Below are positions 18,142 to 27,511 of a stretch of 64,000 bases of DNA, in pieces. Source of the DNA: Pseudomonas maioricensis (lineage in GTDB: Bacteria > Pseudomonadota > Gammaproteobacteria > Pseudomonadales > Pseudomonadaceae); assembly GCF_022790535.1 (NCBI RefSeq), contig NZ_LOHG01000012.1, forward strand, positions 48,627 to 112,626. The letters run 5' to 3'. The notes beneath the pieces are model-generated. The model did no database searches, was not told where the DNA came from, and saw only the letters and a list, made by a program, of their open reading frames with translations. The number at the start of each line of letters is the position of its first letter. Positions within the stretch are counted from its first letter, which is position 1. The position numbers were made by a program, and so were the translations under genes.

Positions 18142-19248
18142 TTATTGTTGGCTCGACTCGGCGCCCGTCGGCGAGGTGACGCGTACGCCTCCTTGTCCAA
18201 CCAGAATCAGATTGCCCTGTGCATCAGCCGCCACCCCGGATAAAGAAACCCGGTCAGGACGGTTGTAAACCTTGAATGTCAGGCCGTCGTCGGTGCTGCG
18301 CATCACGCTGCCGCCGTTGCCCACCAGCACCAGTGAGCCATCTTCCAGTTGCGTCGCATTGGACAGACCAAACTCCAGCGGCCCCCGCGCAGCCTTTAAC
18401 TCGATAGGCTCCCAGGTGTCGCCAAAGTCAGCGGAGCGGTAGAGATTGCCACGCAGCCCATACACCAGCAGCGTGCCGGGCTGCCCGGTGCCAATCGCGC
18501 CAAACAACGATCCCTGATACGGCCCTTCAAGCTTTTCCCAGGACTCGCCATCGTCTCCAGAGCGGAACATCGCCCCCGCTTCGCCGACGACAAACAGGCC
18601 GCTATCGGCAACATGGGTAATGCCATTGAGGTGATATTGATCTTCGTTGTCGAGGCGGTCGCTGACGTCTTCCCAGTGCTGACCGCCATCCACGGTTGTC
18701 AGCAACATACCGTAAGCACCGACTGCGAAACCGGTGGTGGTGTCCTTGAACCAGACATCCAGCAACGGTGCCTCGCGCGTCAGGTCTTCGAATTGCTTGA
18801 CCCATGTGGTGCCGCCATCGCTGCTGGCCAGGACTTGCGCGTCATGCCCCACGGCCCAGCCGTGCTTGTCATCAACGAAATACACAGAGGTCAGGAGTTG
18901 CCGGGTTGGCACTTTGGCCTGAACCCAGGTTTTGCCCTGATCATCTGAATACAAAATGTGTCCACGCTCGCCGACCACCACCAGTCGCGCACCCGCATGG
19001 GCTACGTCGAGTAGAAGGCTGCGCGAGGCCTTGGCAGATTCGATGGAATACAGAGTGCTCTGAGGCGAGTCAGGGTTTTGGGTCGTACTTTCAGTAGCCG
19101 CCATTGATGGCATGGCCAGACTTGATAAAGCCATGATTGCGCACAGCGACCAGGCTGTCGCCAAGGGCTTGCCCATTCGTAATGCCAATGGCTGTCCGAC
19201 TGCCGAGTCCCCACCGGACTGTGTGCGCCGATTTGCAGGCTCACTCAT
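18142..19248 (-). CDS. Exported YCF48/BNR-type beta-propeller protein
   Basis: 368 residues from ATG 19248, which has AGGGG upstream. A long N-terminal region ends in a signal-peptide core (ATAWSLCAIMALSSLAMPSMAA). The rest is a propeller with repeated Asp-box-like turns such as YSDDQGKTWVQA, SSDGGTTWVK, TVDGGQHWEDV, SGDDGESWEKL and STDDGLTFKVY. YCF48-related proteins assist assembly of membrane complexes in plastids; the bacterial members next to MMPL pumps are uncharacterised. It is the first gene of a pair with the transporter and probably serves it in the periplasm. Confidence 0.85.
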   Translation of the reverse strand: MSEPANRRTQSGGDSAVGQPLALRMGKPLATAWSLCAIMALSSLAMPSMAATESTTQNPDSPQSTLYSIESAKASRSLLLDVAHAGARLVVVGERGHILYSDDQGKTWVQAKVPTRQLLTSVYFVDDKHGWAVGHDAQVLASSDGGTTWVKQFEDLTREAPLLDVWFKDTTTGFAVGAYGMLLTTVDGGQHWEDVSDRLDNEDQYHLNGITHVADSGLFVVGEAGAMFRSGDDGESWEKLEGPYQGSLFGAIGTGQPGTLLVYGLRGNLYRSADFGDTWEPIELKAARGPLEFGLSNATQLEDGSLVLVGNGGSVMRSTDDGLTFKVYNRPDRVSLSGVAADAQGNLILVGQGGVRVTSPTGAESSQQ

Positions 19249-19453
19249 GAAGCGTCCCCTTTCCATTATTTTTATTAGGCGACTTTTATCAGAAAGCCTT
19301 GGCGAAGCGCTCTAGCCTTGGACTTCTGGAAGCCGACCTATCCTATCCAGCTTTGGAAACGCATGACAATCGACATATGGTTATCTTTGGTCGAGGCCTC
19401 TTGTGTGATTGGTGGATTATCAGTTGGGGTGATGCAGGCTTAGAACCCTCTCC

Positions 19454-19530
19454 CCCTGTAGGAGCTGCCGAAGGCTGCGAAAGCGCTGATTCAGATAAAT
19501 CGCTCGCAGCCTTCGGCAGCTCCTACCGGG
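19454..19530. repeat. REPIN, class A
   Basis: Class A pair in the 510-base gap between the YCF48 gene start and the pepN stop. Apart from this element and the terminator at 19711 I see no gene in the gap. Confidence 0.9.
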
Positions 19531-19710
19531 GATAATTCATTGCCAGTGTAGGCCGGGTTTGACGGTACGGCCTGCAGGAACCCAAGAAGACCGTAGTCCT
19601 GACGGCGCAGGTGCCGTGAACGCACCCGCCTCTTCGCGAATGACTTCGCTCCCACGGATCTGCATTCACCTTCAGGTCACCGCAATCCACTGGGACCGGA
19701 TTAACGCCAT

Positions 19711-19746
19711 AAAAAAGGGCCCGCCGCTTGCACGGAAGGCCCTTTC
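19711..19746 (-). terminator. pepN transcription terminator
   Basis: On the minus strand an AAGGGCC...GGCCCTT stem-loop is followed by a run of T residues, 15 bases after the pepN stop. Confidence 0.8.
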
Positions 19747-19760
19747 ATCAACCGGTGTTT

Positions 19761-22427
19761 TTACTCGGCGAGGCTTTTGCTTACCACTTCGAACACGTCG
19801 CTGGACAGCTCACCCGAGTCACGGATGCGTACCAGTTCGGCCTTCATCAGTGCCTGTCGTTTGCTGTCGTATTTGCGCCAGCGGGTCAATGGTGCCAATT
19901 GGCGCGAGGCGATCTGCGGGTTGAAGCCGTTGAGCTGGATCACCAGATCGGCCAGGAAACGGTAGCCGGAGCCGTCCGCAGCGTGGAAGTTGATCAGGCT
20001 CTGACCCGCAAAGGCACCAATCAGCGCACGGACCTTGTTCGGGTTCTTGATGTTGAATGCCGGGTGCTGCATCAACGCCTTGACCCGCTCAAGACCGCCA
20101 GGCAACGGACTGCCTGCCTGAACGCTGAACCATTGATCCATGACCAACGGGTTGTCTTTGAAGTTCTCGGCAAACACCGCCAGCGCCTTGTCCTTCTCGG
20201 CGGTAAACGGCGAGTTGACCAGCACCGCAAGGGCCGTCAGGCGCTCGGTCATGTTGTCGGCGGTATCGAACTGCTCGATGGTCGCGGCCAGGACTTCCGG
20301 TTTCTGGCTGAGCATCAGGTACGACAGGCTGATGTTTTGCAGGGCGCGACGGGCGAAATGCTCGGCTTCAGCCACGTATTCAGTGGCTTTCGACACCTTG
20401 CGATTAGCGGTGTAGCGCGCCCACAGAGCGTCGAAAAGGCTGTCGGCAAGCTGTTTGCGCACGAACTCACGAGCGGCATGGATAGCATCGACGTCAGCCA
20501 CTTCGCTGATTTCGGTCAGATAGGCTTCACCCGGCAAAGAAAGCATTTCGGCAATCATGGCCTGATCCAGCGAAGTATCAGCCAACACCGTACCCAGAGC
20601 AGTAATCAGACGCTGATCGAGTACCAGCGGTTGGCCTTTCTGATGCTGCCCAATCAATTCCTGCAGCACCTGCACCGACAGTTGCTGACCCGCATCCCAG
20701 CGATTGAAGCCGTCGCTGTCATGTTGCATGAGGAACATCAACTGATCGCGGTTGTACGGGAAGCTGAGTTTCACCGGGGCCGAGAAACCGCGCAGCAGCG
20801 ACGGTAATGGCTGTTCGGCGATGTCCACAAAGGTGAAGGTCTGCTCGGCTTCGGTGACGGAAATCACCCGCGTATTGCCAGCGGCAGCGTCTTCGCCTTG
20901 CAGGCGCAACGGGATTTCGCCGCCCTGCTTGTCCAGCAAGCCCAGTTCTACCGGGATCACGAACGGTTTTTTGCTCTCGCCCGGCTGGCCCGGTGTGGTC
21001 GGGCAGCTCTGGCGGAAGGTCAGGCTGTAGGTTTTGGCAGCGCTGTCATAGGACTCGCTGACCGCCAGACGCGGCGTACCGGCCTGGCTGTACCAGCGCT
21101 TGAATTGGGTCAGGTCAACGCCATTGGCGTCTTCCATGGCCTTGATGAAGTCGTCGCAGGTCACGGCCTGGCCGTCGTGACGCTCAAAGTACAGGTCACT
21201 GCCTTTGCGGAAACCCTGTGCGCCGAGCAGCGTATGAAGCATGCCAACAACTTCCGAACCCTTTTCATACACGGTCAGGGTGTAGAAGTTGGAAATTTCG
21301 ATGAAGCTGTCCGGGCGTACGGCGTGGGCCATCGGGCCGGCATCTTCGGCGAACTGGTGGGTACGCAGGTACGCCACGTCCTGAATGCGCTTGACCGTGG
21401 CCGAGTTCATGTCTGAAGAAAAGCCTGCATCGCGGTAAACCGTAAAGCCTTCTTTCAACGACAGCTGGAACCAGTCACGACAGGTCACGCGGTTGCCCGA
21501 CCAGTTGTGGAAATATTCGTGGGCAACGATGGCCTCGACACGCTGGTGTGCGGCGTCGGTGGCGGTTTCAGCACGGGCCAGCACGGCGCTGGAGTTGAAG
21601 ATGTTGAGACCCTTGTTTTCCATCGCGCCCATGTTGAAGTCGTTCACGGCGACGATCATGAAGATATCCAGATCGTACTCACGACCGTAGGTTTCTTCGT
21701 CCCAGCGCATGGATTTCTTCAGGCTGGTCATGGCGTGCTGGCACTTGTCGATGTTTTCCGGCTCGACATAGATACGCAGGGTCACTTCCCGCTCGCTCAC
21801 GGTGGTGAACTTGTCTTCGACGCACCACAGATCGCCCGCTACCAGGGCGAACAGGTACGCCGGTTTCATGAACGGGTCCTCCCAGGTTGCCCAATGCCGG
21901 CCGTCATCTTCCGGGCCGCTGGCAATCGGGTTGCCGTTGGAGAGCAATACCGGGAAGTTGTGCTTGTCGGCGCTCAGCGTCGTGGTGAACTTGCTCATCA
22001 CGTCCGGGCGGTCGAGGTAGTAGGTGATCTTGCGGAAGCCTTCAGCCTCGCACTGGGTGCAGAACATGCCGCTGGATTTGTACAAGCCCTCCAGTGCGGT
22101 GTTGGTTTCCGGGTGGATGCGCACGCTAGTGTCGACCGTGAACGACTCGGCCTGCGGGTGCAAAGTCAGGTGATCCGGAGTCAACTGGTAATCAGCGGCG
22201 CTCAATTCGGCGTCACCGAGCCTGACCGACAGCAGCTCCAGCAACTGACCGTCCAGCACCAGCGGTGGCAGGCCTGCGCCACGCGCCGGATTGCGGCGCA
22301 TGACCAGTTGCGCGTGAACCAGCGAGTGGTCATCGAACAGCTCGAACGTCAGGTGCGTTTCGTCGATGAGGTACTCAGGGGCCTGATAGTCCTTCAGGTA
22401 AATCATTTGCGGTTGTTCGGTGCGCAT
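19761..22427 (-). CDS. pepN: Aminopeptidase N
   Basis: 888 residues, the usual size of the M1-family zinc aminopeptidase that removes N-terminal residues from peptides in the cytoplasm. The exopeptidase motif GAMEN is at residues 267-271. The zinc motif HEYFH is at 303-307, with the third ligand Glu326 in LKEGFTV. The ending IRDSGELSSDVFEVVSKSLA is typical of proteobacterial PepN. It is the last gene of a leftward run and is followed by a good terminator. The gap to the upstream DUF2797 gene is 11 bases. Confidence 0.96.
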   Translation of the reverse strand: MRTEQPQMIYLKDYQAPEYLIDETHLTFELFDDHSLVHAQLVMRRNPARGAGLPPLVLDGQLLELLSVRLGDAELSAADYQLTPDHLTLHPQAESFTVDTSVRIHPETNTALEGLYKSSGMFCTQCEAEGFRKITYYLDRPDVMSKFTTTLSADKHNFPVLLSNGNPIASGPEDDGRHWATWEDPFMKPAYLFALVAGDLWCVEDKFTTVSEREVTLRIYVEPENIDKCQHAMTSLKKSMRWDEETYGREYDLDIFMIVAVNDFNMGAMENKGLNIFNSSAVLARAETATDAAHQRVEAIVAHEYFHNWSGNRVTCRDWFQLSLKEGFTVYRDAGFSSDMNSATVKRIQDVAYLRTHQFAEDAGPMAHAVRPDSFIEISNFYTLTVYEKGSEVVGMLHTLLGAQGFRKGSDLYFERHDGQAVTCDDFIKAMEDANGVDLTQFKRWYSQAGTPRLAVSESYDSAAKTYSLTFRQSCPTTPGQPGESKKPFVIPVELGLLDKQGGEIPLRLQGEDAAAGNTRVISVTEAEQTFTFVDIAEQPLPSLLRGFSAPVKLSFPYNRDQLMFLMQHDSDGFNRWDAGQQLSVQVLQELIGQHQKGQPLVLDQRLITALGTVLADTSLDQAMIAEMLSLPGEAYLTEISEVADVDAIHAAREFVRKQLADSLFDALWARYTANRKVSKATEYVAEAEHFARRALQNISLSYLMLSQKPEVLAATIEQFDTADNMTERLTALAVLVNSPFTAEKDKALAVFAENFKDNPLVMDQWFSVQAGSPLPGGLERVKALMQHPAFNIKNPNKVRALIGAFAGQSLINFHAADGSGYRFLADLVIQLNGFNPQIASRQLAPLTRWRKYDSKRQALMKAELVRIRDSGELSSDVFEVVSKSLAE

Positions 22428-22438
22428 GATGAGTCCTC

Positions 22439-23236
22439 TTACTGATGCACGGCGAGCTGATAAGCCGTGTATTTACGAATATTGATCACGCCGGTGTCGA
22501 AGATCAGGTACTGGCCCTTGATCCCCAGCAATGTGCCTTCAGCGATCGGGTTCTTGTCCAGATTGAAGCTGACGATCTTGGTCGGGTACGCCTCTACGGG
22601 GTAGCGGATCTCGATCGGTTCGACGTCATGCAGCATTTGGATGGCCTGCAAGCCAAATCGTTCTTGCAGCCCGGCCAGGCCTTCGGCGCAACTGTCGAAC
22701 AGTTGCTGGCGAATGGCGGCCAGGTCCACAGGCTGTGCGTCGCCTTTGAGCAACGCCCGCCAGTTAGTGCGGTCGGCGACCTGGCTGCGCAACAGGTCTT
22801 CGACGAAACCGGATTGCTGGCGGGTCGCAACCCGCAGGATCGGCAACGCCTGACTGGCGCCCTGATCCAGCCAGCGGGTTGGCAGCTGCGTGGCGCGGGT
22901 AATGCCGACTTTGACGCCCGACGAGTTGGCCAGGTAGACCACATGATCGGTCATGCAGAACTGCTCGCCCCACGCCGGATCACGACACGTGCCGTGCTCG
23001 TGGTGGCACTTTTCCGGACTCATGATGCAGATGTCGCACTGCGCCAGCTTCAGCATGCACGGGTAGCAATAACCCTGGCTGTAGCTGGACTTGGTCTTGC
23101 GTCCGCAATGGCTGCAATGGATAGCGCCAAGGAACTCCAGACGGACTGTTTTGCCAATCAGCGGGTTGACCGGAATCTCCGTGTCACCCAGACGAAACGC
23201 ATACTGCACCGCCGACGCGTCCAGACGCGCCGACAT
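22439..23236 (-). CDS. DUF2797 domain protein
   Basis: 265 residues from ATG 23236, with GGAG 11 bases upstream. The open frame extends 30 codons further but without a better start. Two cysteine-rich stretches (CSHCGRKTKSSYSQGYCYPC and CDIC...CHHEHGTC) look like structural zinc sites. A central HVVYLANSSGVKVGITR motif resembles GIY-YIG-like folds. Function of the family is unknown. The conserved position between yeaC and pepN suggests a housekeeping role. Confidence 0.8.
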   Translation of the reverse strand: MSARLDASAVQYAFRLGDTEIPVNPLIGKTVRLEFLGAIHCSHCGRKTKSSYSQGYCYPCMLKLAQCDICIMSPEKCHHEHGTCRDPAWGEQFCMTDHVVYLANSSGVKVGITRATQLPTRWLDQGASQALPILRVATRQQSGFVEDLLRSQVADRTNWRALLKGDAQPVDLAAIRQQLFDSCAEGLAGLQERFGLQAIQMLHDVEPIEIRYPVEAYPTKIVSFNLDKNPIAEGTLLGIKGQYLIFDTGVINIRKYTAYQLAVHQ

Positions 23237-23265
23237 TTTATTAACGGCTCCGCGACCAATCTCAA

Positions 23266-23526
23266 TCAATGGATAGCATCCGACTTGAACAGGATATTCG
23301 GCACGGTCGTGGACTTGGACGCACACTCCTGCGGGCCCATGTAACCGATGCGCTGGTCTTCCGGCAGGTTCTGCACTTCCCAGGCAATCAAGGCCTGCAA
23401 GGACAACTCACGCTGTTCCTGAGTCAGTTTGCGGCCATCGGACCATTTCCCGATTTCCACAGCCAGCTTCAGGCTTTCGTAGATGTCCGGGGTGATGTTT
23501 TCAATCATTTCGGCAAAAGAGGACAT
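23266..23526 (-). CDS. YeaC family protein (DUF1315)
   Basis: 86 residues from ATG 23526, which has AGGAG 8 bases upstream; the frame extends 23 codons further without support. The sequence MSSFAEMIENITPDIYESLK and the segment GKWSDGRKLTQEQRE are characteristic of the YeaC family. It is a small cytosolic protein of unknown role. It lies in the pepN-direction run between the rhomboid gene and DUF2797. Confidence 0.82.
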   Translation of the reverse strand: MSSFAEMIENITPDIYESLKLAVEIGKWSDGRKLTQEQRELSLQALIAWEVQNLPEDQRIGYMGPQECASKSTTVPNILFKSDAIH

Positions 23527-23563
23527 AGCGCACTCCTGACTCTTAATTAACCAGCATTCAAAA

Positions 23564-24436
23564 TCAGGCTCTGACCCGGGCAATTGCCCCGCCAATCAGA
23601 CCTGTTACACAACCCATGATCAGCCCGCCGACATGGGCACCGTTGGCGATTTCGCCAAAGCCCAGCATGCTGACCAATCCTGAAAGACACAGCACCAGCC
23701 AGGCCAGCATCATCACCAGCACACCCCGCGGTAAACGATAGATGGGGTTGGGTGCCAGCAATTGAAAGATCCAGCAATGACCCAGCAGGCCATACAGAAC
23801 GCCGGACAACCCACCGAACAGGCTGGCACCGCCGAACTGATATTGAATGGTGTTGGAAGCTGCACTGAACAGCAGAGTCAGACCGAGCAAATGCAGGCTG
23901 CCCTGACGCCATTCGATACGGCGGCCCAGCTCCCAGTACCACATGGCATTCATGGCCAGATGCAGGATGCCGAAGTGAATCAGCATCGGCGTGACGATTC
24001 GCCACCATTGACCGGCGGCCAGGCTGTCGCCGGGCGGTAGAAACGTGGCGTACTCGCCATGCACGCGAAAATCGAGAAACGTCAGCCAGCGCACTGCGTC
24101 AAGGTTCTCCCCCAGCAGCGTGATCGCGCCAACGATCAATGAAGCCAGCAGCACCAGCGTGGTAACCGGGCTCTGACGCAACTGCTGCACAAAACCGGGC
24201 CGTGGAGCCTTGGTACTCTGCTCGCCCGCTGGCAGCTGATAATGCTCGTCGCCCTCCGGGTATTGCTGATACAGAGCCCGGATATCGTCCGCCAGTTGCG
24301 GCGTATCCGGCACCCACAGCACTTGCTCACCCGCCTCTTCGCTGACCCGGTGCGGCACGCGCAGGCGATTCAACAAACTGACGAAGCCACTCAGGTCGGT
24401 GGTCAACGGCAGACGCAATACAGCAACAGGACTCAT
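23564..24436 (-). CDS. Rhomboid family intramembrane serine protease
   Basis: 290 residues. A soluble N-terminal domain (to about 85) is followed by at least six membrane segments. The catalytic serine is Ser211 in GLSGVLYG and the catalytic histidine is His268 in NGAHVGG. The WR-type loop (QWWRIVTPMLIHFGILHLAMN) of GlpG-like enzymes is present. It would cleave membrane proteins within or near the bilayer. ATG 24436 shares one base with the TGA of the phosphatase gene upstream, so the two are coupled. The preceding TTG in the frame is unlikely to be the start. Confidence 0.9.
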   Translation of the reverse strand: MSPVAVLRLPLTTDLSGFVSLLNRLRVPHRVSEEAGEQVLWVPDTPQLADDIRALYQQYPEGDEHYQLPAGEQSTKAPRPGFVQQLRQSPVTTLVLLASLIVGAITLLGENLDAVRWLTFLDFRVHGEYATFLPPGDSLAAGQWWRIVTPMLIHFGILHLAMNAMWYWELGRRIEWRQGSLHLLGLTLLFSAASNTIQYQFGGASLFGGLSGVLYGLLGHCWIFQLLAPNPIYRLPRGVLVMMLAWLVLCLSGLVSMLGFGEIANGAHVGGLIMGCVTGLIGGAIARVRA

Positions 24437-25404
24437 CAAACAGCCTCGGGACGTTCAACATCAACCCAGACGAACTTGTCCGGGTCTATGCAGGTTTCCT
24501 GGTCAAGCCGGTAGGCGACCAGTTTGCCGTAGAGCACGGCGCTGTAGTCCAGGCAGGCCAGGTTTGGCCGGATCGGAGCAGGGATGCCGCTGCGCCAGTA
24601 ATGGCCTACAAACAGCAGCGGTTCATCGGCGCCGTAGCGCAGCAAGGCATTCTTTTCCGTGGTGGACAGCGGCGTCTTGGCCACGCCTTCGGGCAGAGCG
24701 TCCGGCTGAAACACCACATCGCCGTAGGTTTGCGGGTCGTCTTCCCAGAACTTGGTGCGGAAAAACTCGCGGGTCAGGCCATCACCGCCGGTCAGCGTGA
24801 TGCCATGGGGCAGACGCATGTCGGTGCCACGCAGTAAACGGTCAAACACCGCGCAGGCAAAACTGCCCTGCACCGCCGACGCCTGAACGAACTGCTGATT
24901 GATGCAGCCGCCGCCATGCATGGTGATCAGCGGAGTGATCAGGCTGGCATCCCAGCAGGCATGCACAACCCGGAAGCGTCCGGCATCCATGAACAGTGGC
25001 AGCTCGTAGAACCAGTCGACGAATTCTTTCCACTCATCCGGATAGTCTTCGAACTGGGTCAGGGTCTCGCCCATGAGTTTGCTGTGACGCAGCGAGTGCT
25101 CGCGCACAAACTGCTTGCCACTCTCCGGCGGGGCGGGGGTGTGCCAGCCCAACGCGTTGAATTCATGGTTACCCATGATGCACAGCGCGTGACCCGCCTT
25201 GACCATGTCGCGCACGATATGCAGCGATTCGCGAATCAACGGGCCGCGGTCAATGATGTCACCGAGAAATAACGCGATGCGTTCAGGGTGGCGCCAGACG
25301 CCCGCCTGAAAGCGATAACCCAGCACGCTGAGCAGTTTCTCCAGCGTGTGGGCACAACCATGCACGTCACCGATCAAATCGTAGCTACGCGCGGGATCGA
25401 GCAT
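24436..25404 (-). CDS. Metallophosphoesterase (PPP-type phosphatase)
   Basis: 322 residues. The PPP/calcineurin signature is complete: GDVHG at 12-16, GDIIDRG near 49 and GNHE near 78, followed by later His residues. The family includes diadenosine tetraphosphatase and protein phosphatases; neither can be chosen from sequence. It overlaps nadK by one base at its start and the rhomboid gene by one base at its stop, making a tight three-gene unit. Confidence 0.85.
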   Translation of the reverse strand: MLDPARSYDLIGDVHGCAHTLEKLLSVLGYRFQAGVWRHPERIALFLGDIIDRGPLIRESLHIVRDMVKAGHALCIMGNHEFNALGWHTPAPPESGKQFVREHSLRHSKLMGETLTQFEDYPDEWKEFVDWFYELPLFMDAGRFRVVHACWDASLITPLITMHGGGCINQQFVQASAVQGSFACAVFDRLLRGTDMRLPHGITLTGGDGLTREFFRTKFWEDDPQTYGDVVFQPDALPEGVAKTPLSTTEKNALLRYGADEPLLFVGHYWRSGIPAPIRPNLACLDYSAVLYGKLVAYRLDQETCIDPDKFVWVDVERPEAV

Positions 25405-26294
25405 CAGTCGCCTCCACCACCAAGTCGGCTACCCCAGCCAAGCTTGGTGCGACAGACTTCATAGTAGTTGTGATCAAGGGGGTGAATCAGACGCAGCTTC
25501 TGCGATTTCTTGCTGACCGTGATGGTGTCGCCCGGTGCGCAGGTGAAGTGGTTCTGCCCGTCGCAGGAAACTTGCGGATAAATCGTCATGTCCTTGGACA
25601 CCACGATTTTCAGCTCGCTGTTGCCATCAACCACGATAGGCCTGCCGGACAAGGTGTGCGGGTACATCGGCACGATCACAATGGCATCCAGCTTGGGATG
25701 CATGATCGGCCCGCCAGCCGACAATGCGTAAGCAGTTGACCCGGTAGGCGTGGCGACGATCAGGCCATCGGCCTTCTGGCTGCACACAAACTGGCCGTCG
25801 ATGTAGATCTCGAATTCGATCATCCGCGTCGACTTGCCGGGATGCAGCACGACATCGTTGAGCGCGTCGCCCTGACCGATGGCTTCGCCGTGACGGCGGA
25901 CTTCGGCCTGCAACAGGAAGCGGTTCTCGACCAGATAATGGCCGTCGAGCACTTCGGCTACTTTGACTTCCAGTTCGTCAGGGCGAATATCGGTCAGGAA
26001 GCCCAGGCTGCCCCGGTTAATACCCAACACCGGCACGTTGTGTTTGGCCAGCGCACGGGCGGCACCCAACAGGCTGCCATCACCACCCACCACGATGACC
26101 ATGTCGCAGACTTCGCCGAGCATCTTGCGCGATGAGGTTTGCAGGCCATGGCCAGGCAAAACCTCGGCGATGGTGTCTTCCAGAATGACGTGCAGGTGCC
26201 GTTCCAGCAGGAATCTCTTGAGTCGGCGCACGGTATCGAGCACCTGAACACTGCCCAGGCGACCGATGATGCCGATATTACGAAACTGCTCCAT
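25404..26294 (-). CDS. nadK: NAD kinase
   Basis: 296 residues, the normal length for proteobacterial NAD kinase, which makes NADP from NAD and ATP. The GGDGSLLGAARAL motif with the catalytic Asp, the LNDVVLHPGKSTRMIEFEIYIDG segment (residues about 145-168) and GSTAYALSAGGP are diagnostic. The start has AGGAG. It is the promoter-proximal gene of the leftward run and is divergent from the DUF1853 gene across a REPIN. Confidence 0.95.
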   Translation of the reverse strand: MEQFRNIGIIGRLGSVQVLDTVRRLKRFLLERHLHVILEDTIAEVLPGHGLQTSSRKMLGEVCDMVIVVGGDGSLLGAARALAKHNVPVLGINRGSLGFLTDIRPDELEVKVAEVLDGHYLVENRFLLQAEVRRHGEAIGQGDALNDVVLHPGKSTRMIEFEIYIDGQFVCSQKADGLIVATPTGSTAYALSAGGPIMHPKLDAIVIVPMYPHTLSGRPIVVDGNSELKIVVSKDMTIYPQVSCDGQNHFTCAPGDTITVSKKSQKLRLIHPLDHNYYEVCRTKLGWGSRLGGGGD

Positions 26295-26387
26295 GGGGCT
26301 CCTGCGGGGTTCGATGCGGCTTAAAGACAGCGATTATGGGCGAAAGGCCGGGGTAGCGGCAATTGATCGTTCCCGGATGTTCACCCC

Positions 26388-26486
26388 GTAGGAGCTGCCG
26401 AAGGCTGCGAAAAGGTCGGAACGACCTTCCACAGGTCTGATTAAGCGTCCGGTTCCCGGCCGATCGCAGCCTTCGGCAGCTCCTAC
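26388..26486. repeat. REPIN, class A
   Basis: Class A pair with a longer core, between the divergent nadK and DUF1853 genes. Confidence 0.9.
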
Positions 26487-26524
26487 TTTGACCGGTGGCT
26501 ACCAGTTAACGCTATCCTGCGCCC

Positions 26525-27508
26525 ATGACTATTTTTCCCAGCCTCACCCACCTGCCCCGCCAGTTACGCACGCCACACGTGCGGGATCTGGCGTGGGTGA
26601 TTCTGGCGCCGCCGATGCTGGAGCAGACGCCGTGGCCCCAGCGCCATCCGCTGACGGCCAGTGACTGGGTGCGGGAGCCGCAGCAATTGGCGGATTTTCT
26701 GTTCCGGCTCGATCAGGACAGCCGTGCCCTGCTCCACTGGCTGGCATTGAGCGCAACACGCCGGCTGGGCGTGTATTACGAGCGTTTATGGCAATTTGCA
26801 GTGGCTCAGGCGCCCGGTGTCGAAATGGTTGCCGCCAACCTGCCGATTCGCAATGGCGGACAAACCCTGGGTGAACTGGACATGTTGCTGCGCGATGCCG
26901 ACGGTGTGCACCATGTGGAGTTGGCGATAAAGCTCTATCTGGGTCCGCAACAAGGTAACGGCAGCGATTCGTCGCAATGGCTGGGGCCAGGCTGCCATGA
27001 TCGGCTTGACCTCAAACTTGCCCATCTGAGCCAACATCAACTGCCGATTTCCGCACGGCCGGAAAGCCGTGAGCTACTTGCCGCACTGGGCATCGAAACG
27101 TTCGATGCCCAGCTGTGGCTGGGCGGCTATCTGCTGTATCCGTGGCCCGGCCAGACTGATTCTCCGCAGGGCGTCCATCACCAGCACTTGCGGGGCAGTT
27201 GGCTGCATCAAAAGGATTGGCACGCATTTGTCGCGCATCGGCCCGAAGGCCGCTGGCAGTTACTGCCTAGACACGCCTGGCTCGCACCCGCCCATTACCC
27301 CGAAGCCTGGACAGATTCGCAGTTGCAAGACTGGCTGACTCAGTTGGATCCACTGGCCCCGGCGCAACTGTTGGTAAGAATGGTGGAAAACGGCAGCGGC
27401 GAATGGGAGGAAGCCGAACGGGTGTTTCTGGTTTCCGACATCTGGCCAAGGCTGGGTGACACGAGCAATACGATTCAATCCATCACGTTGCCCGTGTCGC
27501 CCGCCTGA
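26525..27508 (+). CDS. DUF1853 family protein
   Basis: 327 residues, cytosolic. LRTPHVRDLAWVI near the start, LDQDSRALLHWLA, and GELDMLLRDADGVHHVELAIKLYLG match the DUF1853 family. The acidic/Lys triad in the latter (E..D..E.K) resembles PD-(D/E)XK nuclease folds; that is inference. Its stop lies 3 bases from the stop of the convergent MFS gene, so the two transcripts must overlap. Confidence 0.8.
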   Translation: MTIFPSLTHLPRQLRTPHVRDLAWVILAPPMLEQTPWPQRHPLTASDWVREPQQLADFLFRLDQDSRALLHWLALSATRRLGVYYERLWQFAVAQAPGVEMVAANLPIRNGGQTLGELDMLLRDADGVHHVELAIKLYLGPQQGNGSDSSQWLGPGCHDRLDLKLAHLSQHQLPISARPESRELLAALGIETFDAQLWLGGYLLYPWPGQTDSPQGVHHQHLRGSWLHQKDWHAFVAHRPEGRWQLLPRHAWLAPAHYPEAWTDSQLQDWLTQLDPLAPAQLLVRMVENGSGEWEEAERVFLVSDIWPRLGDTSNTIQSITLPVSPA

Positions 27509-27511
27509 TCC

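Noticed and set aside
19559..19924. 122-codon plus-strand frame after the YCF48 gene
   Set aside because: Runs through the pepN terminator and into antisense pepN; composition is not coding-like.
22445..23344. 299-codon plus-strand frame opposite DUF2797
   Set aside because: Antisense shadow of a gene with conserved Cys motifs and a coupled gene order.
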